A DNA stretch of 64,000 bases, taken from NCBI RefSeq assembly GCF_030325625.1, contig NZ_JACAIS010000003.1:372001-436000 (forward strand). Reading direction: 5' to 3'. This document shows positions 17,004 through 24,923 of this stretch, in pieces. This stretch comes from Sphingobacterium sp. N143 (GTDB lineage: Bacteria; Bacteroidota; Bacteroidia; Sphingobacteriales; Sphingobacteriaceae). Numbering within the stretch: the first letter of the stretch is position 1; every line of letters starts with the position of its first letter. Both the position numbers and the translations under genes were made by a program. Below the pieces are notes generated by a model. The model worked only from the letters and a program-made list of their open reading frames with translations, ran no database searches and was not told the origin of the DNA.

Positions 17004-17588
17004 TCAAAACATATTTTTTAGGAAAAATAATAGCAAAAGCAAACTATCCAGCTTTAAACGTACAAAATGACAGGCTGCTACCAGATGATTTCGAACAGTA
17101 TTTTTGGAAATACCGATTTCATCGGAAATTTCAGCATAACTTAATTCTTCGATTTTGCTTTTCCGAAAGACAAGTTGTTGTTGTGGGGGAAGCTGCTCCA
17201 CAACAGACTTTAATAGCTGATCTAACTCTTTATGTGCGATTTGCTTTTCTAACTCGTCACTTAGCTCATCCCATTGGGAGGCTTGCGCCATCTGATACTG
17301 CTGTCTGCTGACTTCTTTTCGAAATAATGAGATTGCCATTCGTTTTGCAACCAGAAATAAAAATGGAAATATTGCGGCAGGGCATGGAATAGACTTTCGT
17401 TTGAGAAAAAGTTGCACAAAAACCTCCTGTATAACCTCTTCTGTATCTACATCGGAAGCACACACTCGCCTTACCTTACTATATATCAAAGGTTTGTAGA
17501 AGTCAAAAATCTTTCTAAAAATCTTTTCATCTCCCAATTTAAAACGGTCAAACTCATCCAAACTTAATGGAATTTCACTAAAATCCAT
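17004..17588 (-). CDS. ECF sigma factor (locus 1, FecR-controlled)
   Basis: A 194-residue sigma-70 family protein of the FecI-like Bacteroidota group. Region 2 shows VIQEVFVQLFLKRKSI and FLFLVAKRMAISLFRK; region 4 shows LPPQQQLVFRKSKIEELSYA and EIGISKNTVRNHL. A hydrophobic leucine-rich tail (LLLLLFFLKNMF) is common in this group. It starts the operon sigma/fecR/susC/susD/EEP. It should be held inactive by FecR until the transporter binds its ligand. A minus-strand box matching TAnnTTTG lies at 17759-17766, about 170 bases upstream, and is a weak promoter candidate. Confidence 0.92.
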   Translation of the reverse strand: MDFSEIPLSLDEFDRFKLGDEKIFRKIFDFYKPLIYSKVRRVCASDVDTEEVIQEVFVQLFLKRKSIPCPAAIFPFLFLVAKRMAISLFRKEVSRQQYQMAQASQWDELSDELEKQIAHKELDQLLKSVVEQLPPQQQLVFRKSKIEELSYAEISDEIGISKNTVRNHLVAACHFVRLKLDSLLLLLFFLKNMF

Positions 17589-17894
17589 GATTATTTTCCC
17601 TAGGTTACACTTGGTTCAAAGCAACAAAAATTATGTTAAATCTATATAAATGTAAAATTATTTCAAAATGAAATAATCATTATCTCCAATTATCCACAAA
17701 TACATCTCTCCCCTGGCGGCACTTCCAAACAAAAAAATCCGTAAAAAAGAGAGTGTGTCAAAAATACAAAGGAGACCTATGCTAGATATTTCTCAATAAT
17801 TAAATAAAATAACTACAACAATCCGTAAAACGCAATTTTTTCTGCTGAGCAAGTGATATGTTAGTGAACATATTGATCATTCGGTTAAAAATAG

Positions 17895-17936
17895 TAGGGA
17901 CTTTATACGAACTTAATAGGGACTTCATAGGGACCT
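17895..17936 (+). repeat. Three helically phased TAGGGACTT repeats, candidate operator
   Basis: TAGGGACTT starts at 17895 and 17917, and TAGGGACCT at 17928, giving spacings of 22 and 11 bases (two and one helical turns). Phased direct repeats of this kind are typical for regulators that bind as a head-to-tail array. They lie about 410 bases upstream of the locus 2 susC. The protein that would bind is not known. Confidence 0.5.
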
Positions 17937-18306
17937 CATTCGGATGAACACCTATAAAGTACGTATTATATACGAATAAAATCCTATTTATATACGTATT
18001 AGAATAAAATTTACTCAGAAGAAATACAGAAGAAGTTCCGATCCATACTCATCTTTCCCTAAACCATTGGGCGTATCCATGCATATATTATCACTTTCGA
18101 TAATATTCGTTTGTTACAACTACATTCAAACAAAACGTAACTTATTTGATACTTAATACATAAATAAATCTACTAAAACTATTAAAAAAGCCACAAAAAT
18201 TCATTAAATAATACTTACCACACTTCAAATTAAAATTTAAAAAATAACAGATAACAATTTAGTAACATAAAAAAATTAAATAATAACAAAATGAAATATA
18301 ATTTTA

Positions 18307-18322
18307 TAGTTTTATAAAACTA
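18307..18322. promoter_or_regulatory. 16-bp palindrome just upstream of susC (locus 2)
   Basis: TAGTTTTATAAAACTA is a perfect palindrome ending 25 bases before the susC ATG. It could be an operator or a leader hairpin. TAGTTTTA within it is one base off the -7 box TAnnTTTG. Confidence 0.4.
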
Positions 18323-18347
18323 ATCGATAATAAATCAAACAAAAAGT

Positions 18348-21278
18348 ATGAAAAGACCTATTATGGCTGCTTTGTTAATGGCTTCTATGATCAGTCCACT
18401 TTATGCCCAACAATCAATCAAGGGCAAAGTGCGCGATACTAAGGGAAACCTATTGACATCTGTCAGCATTTTACTCAAGGGAAGTAATTCCGGCACCACA
18501 ACTGATACGCACGGTGAATTTCAACTTTCGCTTCCCAATGGCAACAAAGGCACGCTAATCTTTAGTGCCATCGGCTTTAAACAGCTGGAAGTGCCCATCA
18601 ATAACCGCACAGAAATCAATGTGGTCATGGACACCGATGAGGTAGGGCTTGATGAGGTAGTCGTTGTCGGATTTTCTGAAGTAGATAAAAAGCACGTCGC
18701 CTCTTCAGTATCACAAATGGATATGGAAAAAATTAAAAACCGTCCAATCTATAAGATGCAGGATGCTTTTTCAGGTACCATTCCGGGGGTGACCATGATG
18801 CGGGGCAGTAGCCTACCGGGCAGTGTTCCCGGCACGATTTCCATCCGCGGTATCAGTACGCTTCAGAATGCAGATCCACTTGTCATCGCCGATGGTATGG
18901 AGCAGAGTATCCATGATATAGACCCCAATCAGGTTAAAAGTATCACCGTATTAAAAGATGCGGCTTCAGCCTCTATGTATGGTTCACGTGGGGCTAACGG
19001 TGTTATTATCATCGAAACTGAACGTGGGCAAACGGGCCAGTTCAAGGTTTTCACCAACAATTGGTACGCCATCAACAAACCGATAGATTTACCCGAATTT
19101 GTGAATGCTGTTGATTTCATGAAACTCCGCAATGAAACCTTGATTCAACAGGGGCAACCGGCTATCTATCCCGAAGAAACCATCAACAAGTTTGCCTCGG
19201 GCGAAATTAAACCAGTCAACTGGCTAGACGAAGTTATGGAAAGGACATCCACGGCAATCAACAACAATGCCAGCATATCTGGCGGCGGTGGTGTCGGCAC
19301 CTTCAATCTGATGCTCGGCCATATCAAAGAAAACGGTCTTAATGCCATTGAGGGTACCCAAAAATTCTCCGCACGGTTCAACACGAATATCAACATTGCA
19401 GATAAATTTGTGCTAATGGCTGATTTCTATGCGCATCGCCTGCAGGTAAACCGCTTAATGGCTAACGATGATGGTCATGGCCTCTATAAACTGGCTTGGC
19501 GCATGAATCCAACACAGCAGATTTTCTATGATTCGGACCTGCCCGAGCATTATATTCTGCACAACAATATCAATCCCATTGCATCCATCAAACGAGGCGG
19601 CAAGAAAAACAACATGTATGACCGGAGCACGATCAACCTCCGACCCAAATATAACATCAACAGCAACCTCAACATTGAAGGGAATGTGTCTTACATGATC
19701 AATAAATCTGCCAATAAACACGAACGGCTCACCTATAAATTTTTTGATGAAAAAGGAGCGCCGGTTACCATTTGGGGAAATGATGTTGATGCTTCTCAAG
19801 GAGTCAGTGAAAGCCAGCTAACAGCCCGGGCACTCATCAATTTCAATAAGGATTTACGACAGGACAAAGACAAAATTTACTTAACAGCAGGGTCGGAGAT
19901 CATGAACTACACGTATACCGATTTTAGGGAGATCAGTAAGGCTTCTTTCTTTGGAAAGCTCAACTATTCTTTTGACAACCGTTATATCCTCGAACTGACT
20001 GGACGTTCGGATGGGAGCAGCAAATTTGCCCCTGGCCACCGTTGGGGCTTCTTCCCTTCTGGTGCATTGGCCTGGAACATGCACAATGAAAAATTTTTCA
20101 AAAATATCCTGGAGTCCAAACTGATCAACAACGTTAAGATCCGTGCTTCCTACGGTCTCATCGGTAATGAAAATGTTGCCCCTTATCTCTGGGAGGAATC
20201 AGTCAATACCTGGGGCTGGACAATACGTGTCCCTAACCCTAATTTCTCCTGGGAAAAGCAAAAACAATGGAACATCGGTATGGATATCAATGCGTTCCGG
20301 AACAGATTATCTTTTACGGCAGAAGTCTACCATAAAAATTCATATGACCTCATCTATGATGAATTCGCCGTACCTCCACTTACCGGCTCCAATAGCCTGG
20401 TATCGGCCGTGAATATCGGGGCGGTCGAAAATAAGGGCTGGGAACTTTCGGCCAGCTGGTCCGATAAGAAGGGTGATTTTTCATATACCATCGGGGGAAT
20501 GCTCTTTGACAACCGCAACCGCATGCTCAAAGCAGGATACAATGAAGGGGATAGATTAATTTTTAAAGGTGACAATAACCGTATTTGGTATAAAGGGATT
20601 CCAATAAACAATTATTATGGATTCCGGTCGGATGGATATTTTCAAACACAAGAAGAAGTGGATGCTACTCTTGCCAAAATGCCAAACTCGAGACCAGGCG
20701 ATATTCGCTATGTGGATCAGAATCAGGATGGCATCATCAATGATGATGACCGTACTTATCTGGCAGACCCGCTTCCACATTACAACTATGCCATCAATTT
20801 AGATTTACGTTATAAGCGATGGGATTTTTCGGCACTTGGTCAGGGGATCGGCAAACGTACTGGCCGATTGATCGGCCAGGAAGCTTTTCCTGTCTTTGTG
20901 GATGGCAACAGCAATGATCTGGGCGCACCACGTGTCGAATATGTTGCCAACCATTGGAGCCCAGACAATCCCAACAGCCGCTTTCCCCGTCTTTGGACAG
21001 GCCCTAGTCCCAATACTCTGCTCAGTGATACCTGGTTGAGCAACGCTGCTTTTTTCCGGATAAAATCGCTCCAGCTTGGTTACACCTTCCCCACACTGGG
21101 CAAGAGTGTCAAAAATTTCCGCATTTACGTGAATGCCCAGGATGTGTTCACCTTCACGAAATGGGAAGGCCTGGATCCCGAAAGAATCGACGTGGACAGC
21201 CCTGGTACCAATGATGGTAATGGCTACTACCCTCGCATGGCAACCTACAGTTTTGGACTGAGTGCAAGTATTTTTTAA
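18348..21278 (+). CDS. SusC/RagA TonB-dependent transporter without STN (locus 2)
   Basis: A 976-residue outer-membrane importer. Signal peptide 1-20 (SPLYAQ cleavage region), CarboxypepD_reg-like sandwich about 23-95, TonB-box-like DEVVVVGFS near 102, then a plug with IDPNQVKSITVLKDAASASMYG and a barrel ending in FGLSASIF. There is no STN domain, which matches the lack of a sigma/FecR pair here. Control must come from elsewhere, possibly through the phased repeats upstream. It is followed at 10 bases by susD. No enzyme gene is attached, so the substrate is open. Confidence 0.95.
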   Translation: MKRPIMAALLMASMISPLYAQQSIKGKVRDTKGNLLTSVSILLKGSNSGTTTDTHGEFQLSLPNGNKGTLIFSAIGFKQLEVPINNRTEINVVMDTDEVGLDEVVVVGFSEVDKKHVASSVSQMDMEKIKNRPIYKMQDAFSGTIPGVTMMRGSSLPGSVPGTISIRGISTLQNADPLVIADGMEQSIHDIDPNQVKSITVLKDAASASMYGSRGANGVIIIETERGQTGQFKVFTNNWYAINKPIDLPEFVNAVDFMKLRNETLIQQGQPAIYPEETINKFASGEIKPVNWLDEVMERTSTAINNNASISGGGGVGTFNLMLGHIKENGLNAIEGTQKFSARFNTNINIADKFVLMADFYAHRLQVNRLMANDDGHGLYKLAWRMNPTQQIFYDSDLPEHYILHNNINPIASIKRGGKKNNMYDRSTINLRPKYNINSNLNIEGNVSYMINKSANKHERLTYKFFDEKGAPVTIWGNDVDASQGVSESQLTARALINFNKDLRQDKDKIYLTAGSEIMNYTYTDFREISKASFFGKLNYSFDNRYILELTGRSDGSSKFAPGHRWGFFPSGALAWNMHNEKFFKNILESKLINNVKIRASYGLIGNENVAPYLWEESVNTWGWTIRVPNPNFSWEKQKQWNIGMDINAFRNRLSFTAEVYHKNSYDLIYDEFAVPPLTGSNSLVSAVNIGAVENKGWELSASWSDKKGDFSYTIGGMLFDNRNRMLKAGYNEGDRLIFKGDNNRIWYKGIPINNYYGFRSDGYFQTQEEVDATLAKMPNSRPGDIRYVDQNQDGIINDDDRTYLADPLPHYNYAINLDLRYKRWDFSALGQGIGKRTGRLIGQEAFPVFVDGNSNDLGAPRVEYVANHWSPDNPNSRFPRLWTGPSPNTLLSDTWLSNAAFFRIKSLQLGYTFPTLGKSVKNFRIYVNAQDVFTFTKWEGLDPERIDVDSPGTNDGNGYYPRMATYSFGLSASIF

Positions 21279-21288
21279 ATCAAAAACA

Positions 21289-22884
21289 ATGAAAAAGAAA
21301 ATTATCACCCTTATAATCGCCCTGGCAACCTTGTCCAGTTGCGAAAAATTTCTCGACAAACGTGACCCCACAGCCACTTCTTTTGATGAATTCTTCAATA
21401 CCGAAGAAGATTTGCGCCGTGTGGTCTACAGTAGCTATCTGGATGCCTTTATGGGCCCTGGCGAACGCAGGCTGTTGTTCTATATGATGGATGGCCGTAC
21501 GGACAACGCTTATGCCCGCATCGAAACAGACCACCATATGGTTATCGCCAATGGCAATATGACCAGCAACTCACCTTTGGCTATTTATTATTGGGCACTC
21601 TACAATAAACATGTAGGAAGGATCAACACTTACCTGGCCAACATTGATATTCCTTATGTCGAAAATGAATCGACCCGTCAAAAATATAAGGCCATCCTCG
21701 AAGGGTTGCGCATCTGGCATTACTTTAGGATTACGGAACTATGGGCCAATGTCCCGTTTGTGCTGGAACCCGTTTCCCTGGCAGATGCAACACCCCCCGT
21801 TACCCCAAAAGCTGAAATTCTCGACAAGCTCTTTACAATGAGTGAGGATGTGGCGAAAAGATTGCCTGAGGACGAAGGCACAACCAATGCCTATATGTTC
21901 AACAGATATTCATTCAAGACCTTGGTGATGCGCTATGCCCTCTACAATGGGCGTTACGAGCTGGCTGCCCGCCTTGCCAAGGAAATCATGGAAAGTGGTA
22001 AATACCAACTGCACCCGGCATATGCTGATCTCTTTAATTACAAAGCTGATAAAACCAACAAAGAGTTTATCATCAAATTTGACATGGAGAGCCACAACAA
22101 TTCGGCAACAGCTTCTTTTGAACACCTTGCTCCCCAGTACAAAACCGGAAAAGGACAATCGTATGTCGTGCCGCTTAAATCCTTGGTCGACAGTTACTGG
22201 ACCCTTCAGGGACGGCCAATCGACAAATGTCCATTGCACAGCAAACAGGAATATGAACTGGATCCTAAACTAAACCGGGATCCCCGATATGCGGCCAGTA
22301 TATTTGGTCAAGGAGACTTATTTAACAAGGAACAAATCGATATTTACGATTCAAAAAGTGTCTTTTATTATCAGAATCTGCGCAGCAGCAGGTCGGGATA
22401 CTGGTTCAAGAAGTTTGTGGATGAGGCCGATGCCTTCCGTACCGGTGGGAATATGCACTTTCCTTTAGCCCGTTACGCGGAGGTCTTACTCACCTATGCG
22501 GAAGCAAAAATCATGTTGAATGATATCGATGATCTTGCAAAGGACTGCATCAACCAGGTCCGTAAACGTGCGGGTCTGGACATGGGTATTGCTGATGTCA
22601 CCTTAACCGCAAAATCGCAGCAAGAATGGACTGACCTCATCCGCAATGAACGAAGGACAGAATTTGCTGGAGAGGGTTTGCGCTATAGTGATATCCTACG
22701 CTGGAAAACAGCTGAGGCAGTACTCAATCAGCCTGCACTCGGTCACATGAAACTGAACAGTAACGGAAAATCTGAAGTTCTCAAGATTGAAGACCGGAAA
22801 TTCCTAAAGCACCAATACCTGTGGCCATTTCATGAAAGCAGCTTCCAGGTGGAACCTAACTTAACCCAAAATCCAGGTTATTAA
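21289..22884 (+). CDS. SusD/RagB-family outer-membrane lipoprotein (locus 2)
   Basis: Partner of the preceding susC. I choose ATG 21289 because it gives a proper lipoprotein signal (IALATLSSCEKFLDKRDP, cysteine at residue 18); an upstream in-frame start overlaps susC. SusD features include IRNERRTEFAGEGLRYSDILRW and PLARYAEVLLTYAEAKIML. Length 531. It ends the two-gene operon before a strong hairpin. Confidence 0.93.
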   Translation: MKKKIITLIIALATLSSCEKFLDKRDPTATSFDEFFNTEEDLRRVVYSSYLDAFMGPGERRLLFYMMDGRTDNAYARIETDHHMVIANGNMTSNSPLAIYYWALYNKHVGRINTYLANIDIPYVENESTRQKYKAILEGLRIWHYFRITELWANVPFVLEPVSLADATPPVTPKAEILDKLFTMSEDVAKRLPEDEGTTNAYMFNRYSFKTLVMRYALYNGRYELAARLAKEIMESGKYQLHPAYADLFNYKADKTNKEFIIKFDMESHNNSATASFEHLAPQYKTGKGQSYVVPLKSLVDSYWTLQGRPIDKCPLHSKQEYELDPKLNRDPRYAASIFGQGDLFNKEQIDIYDSKSVFYYQNLRSSRSGYWFKKFVDEADAFRTGGNMHFPLARYAEVLLTYAEAKIMLNDIDDLAKDCINQVRKRAGLDMGIADVTLTAKSQQEWTDLIRNERRTEFAGEGLRYSDILRWKTAEAVLNQPALGHMKLNSNGKSEVLKIEDRKFLKHQYLWPFHESSFQVEPNLTQNPGY

Positions 22885-22940
22885 CCGGATCCAGGTAAAG
22901 CCGGAATGACCTATGCACATGACGGTTAGCGCTCATTCTT

Positions 22941-22988
22941 ATGCCCGTTGTACCATTGCGGCACATGCAATTCCGGTACAACGGGCAT
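22941..22988 (+). terminator. Nested hairpin after the locus 2 susCD operon
   Basis: A 14-bp stem (22941-22954 with 22975-22988) encloses a 5-bp inner stem (22955-22959 with 22967-22971). It lies 57 bases after the susD stop. No T run follows, so it may act as an RNA-stabilising or rho-assisted end instead of a classical terminator. Confidence 0.55.
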
Positions 22989-23104
22989 TCGTCCTTTAGT
23001 CTCAACAGAGGTCATCCCAGCAGGAACTTGTCAATTTTATTGTGGGCTGAGTTAGCTTTTAAGTGGGGAAAAAGAATTAGTTTTGGACAGGCATTTATAC
23101 AAGT

Positions 23105-24058
23105 ATGAAGAGGATGAAACTTTTATTGATATTTACAGCTGTGCTCTGCTTTCTAAATTCTTTTTCTCAGGAGCAGTTATATTACTTTACCAATAGCGAC
23201 AGCACAGGTGTTGGCGTCCGTACAGCCTCTGGCAGCATCATTGTCCCGCTCCAATTTTCAACAATCGGGGCCTATGATTTTGACCATCCGATCACCACCC
23301 CTTTTATCGAGATGTACTGTTCAGCACAGGATACCAGTATCAATCCCATGAATCCCAATCAACCATCGGGGCGTGTCTACGACAGAACTGGAAAATTTTT
23401 ATATACACCATTTTTATATGATAATGGGCCAGACTACTGGCACGAAGGTATACGCCGCTATGTGCAGCAAGGTAAAGTGGGCTATGTTGATTTGAACAAT
23501 AACAGGCTGACTGATCCAAAAGTGGGCTTTGCGGATTTTTTCAATTACGGTTACGCTTCCTTCTATGAAGGGGCTGTTAACAAAGTCTATAATAAAGGGG
23601 GAGAGCATTGGACCGTTTCTCCTGCAAATGATTCAGGCCGAACATACCTGATCAATAGAGATGGTGTGGAAGTTCAGGGCAGCAAAAAGCCCTCTTCAGC
23701 CAAAGACTACTATTATGAAGGACTTTATTACCCTTACCCATTTCACAATACAACGCAGGAACGGGCACTTATCGAGCGATTAAACCAATCTGCCGAAATC
23801 CATCAAATAGACAGTTACTTATTTTCGAATCATGAGAAAGCAGATGAACCTGATCATATTCAGTTTGAAATTGTAACAAAACCATCTGTTTATATGCCAT
23901 ATTATACGATACAGGGTTATAAGCGCCAACGTGCCGATGACAACTGGGTGCTAGAGGCTACAGCGGATGGTCAATATTTTTATATTCAAAACAAAGTGCG
24001 TATTCCTCTTGATCAATGGATCAGAAAACAGTTGGTACAAGCCAATAAATCAAGGTAG
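23105..24058 (+). CDS. Exported WG-repeat-like protein
   Basis: A 317-residue protein with a signal peptide (LCFLNSFSQ cleavage region). It contains repeats of the WG/KWG type: GVGVRTASGSIIVPLQF near 34 and KVGYVDLNNNRLTDP near 122, with RTYLINRDGVEVQG in between. WG-repeat proteins form beta-propeller-like surfaces of unknown function. The C-terminal half (about 215-317) has no domain I recognise. It stands alone, 220 bases after susD, and may be a single transcription unit. Confidence 0.7.
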   Translation: MKRMKLLLIFTAVLCFLNSFSQEQLYYFTNSDSTGVGVRTASGSIIVPLQFSTIGAYDFDHPITTPFIEMYCSAQDTSINPMNPNQPSGRVYDRTGKFLYTPFLYDNGPDYWHEGIRRYVQQGKVGYVDLNNNRLTDPKVGFADFFNYGYASFYEGAVNKVYNKGGEHWTVSPANDSGRTYLINRDGVEVQGSKKPSSAKDYYYEGLYYPYPFHNTTQERALIERLNQSAEIHQIDSYLFSNHEKADEPDHIQFEIVTKPSVYMPYYTIQGYKRQRADDNWVLEATADGQYFYIQNKVRIPLDQWIRKQLVQANKSR

Positions 24059-24241
24059 GAATAGGCTATTTTCTTCGGTATTCTTTTCATGGGCCTATTC
24101 ATAAAGTTGTGTTTTATCTCAAAATACGATGTTTTTGTCTCGAAATCAGCGATAGCATCTTGTTATTAAAAAAGTATTTGTAAATTCGAAACAGGCACTA
24201 CTCTTAAGTGCTTATTTGGCCAAATATGAAATTTAGAGAAG

Positions 24242-24775
24242 ATGAAAGACTTTCCAAAGCTAGAAACAGAACGGCTGATCCTATCAGCAGTGACCTCAGA
24301 AGATATCCCACAGATCGTCATGTACCTTCAGGATAAAGTATTTTCCGATTTCACCTCAAATATCCCCTATCCCTACCGAAAGGAAGATGCGGAATATTGG
24401 TTAAAACTTTCGAGGGAGGCTTTTGAAAACCATAAAGGTTTCACATTCGCCATTCGGAGCAAAGACGGAAAATTGATGGGGGCCATAGGACTCCATGACG
24501 AAGGCTCCGACAGAGCCGAACTGGGGTACTGGCTTGGTATCCCGCACTGGAATAAGGGTTATGTCACAGAAGCCGCAAAAGCGGTCATCGATTTTGGATT
24601 CAGAACGCTGAAATTTAATAAAATCTTTGCCACTTACTTCCCGCATAATCCAGCTTCGGGAAAAGTCATGGAGAAAATAGGAATGGAAAAGGAGGCCGTC
24701 TTAAAGCAGCACTTAAAAAAAGATGGTAAATATTATGATATTCCACTGTATTCCATTTTTAGGGCATCGCTTTGA
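24242..24775 (+). CDS. GNAT-family N-acetyltransferase (RimJ/RimL type)
   Basis: A 177-residue cytoplasmic acetyltransferase that uses acetyl-CoA. It opens with LETERLILSAVTSEDIPQI, a typical RimJ/RimL start, then AELGYWLGIPHWNKGYVTEA, where the acetyl-CoA loop sits, and NPASGKVMEKIGMEKEAVL near the C-terminus. Such enzymes acetylate N-terminal amines or small molecules; the substrate is unknown. It ends at a bidirectional terminator shared with the siderophore receptor gene. Confidence 0.88.
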   Translation: MKDFPKLETERLILSAVTSEDIPQIVMYLQDKVFSDFTSNIPYPYRKEDAEYWLKLSREAFENHKGFTFAIRSKDGKLMGAIGLHDEGSDRAELGYWLGIPHWNKGYVTEAAKAVIDFGFRTLKFNKIFATYFPHNPASGKVMEKIGMEKEAVLKQHLKKDGKYYDIPLYSIFRASL

Positions 24776-24864
24776 TTACCGATCCCACAAGACGCTCTGC
24801 CGCCACAGTTTGGACCATCCAGTGAAATAAAAAAGTCTTCGTAGAAATCATGGTCAATTCGGCA

Positions 24865-24906
24865 TTATTTCAGTCTTCGGCTGGTTGAATTCGAAGACTG
24901 AAATAA
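24865..24906. terminator. Bidirectional terminator between GNAT and TonB receptor genes
   Basis: A 15-bp stem (24865-24879 with 24892-24906) with a 12-base loop. An A run follows on the plus side, and on the minus strand a T run precedes the stem. It lies between the two convergent stops. Confidence 0.8.
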
Positions 24907-24923
24907 AAAAACAGGATACTGGT

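Larger units (their letters stand above)
17589..18347. other. 759-bp AT-rich intergenic region between divergent transport loci
   Basis: No convincing coding sequence is present on either strand. It separates the locus 1 sigma gene from the locus 2 susC. It holds three phased TAGGGAC repeats (17895-17936), a CGTAT/ATACG inverted repeat (17962-17974), an ATACGTAT palindrome (17992-17999), and a 16-bp palindrome just before susC (18307-18322). Confidence 0.8.
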
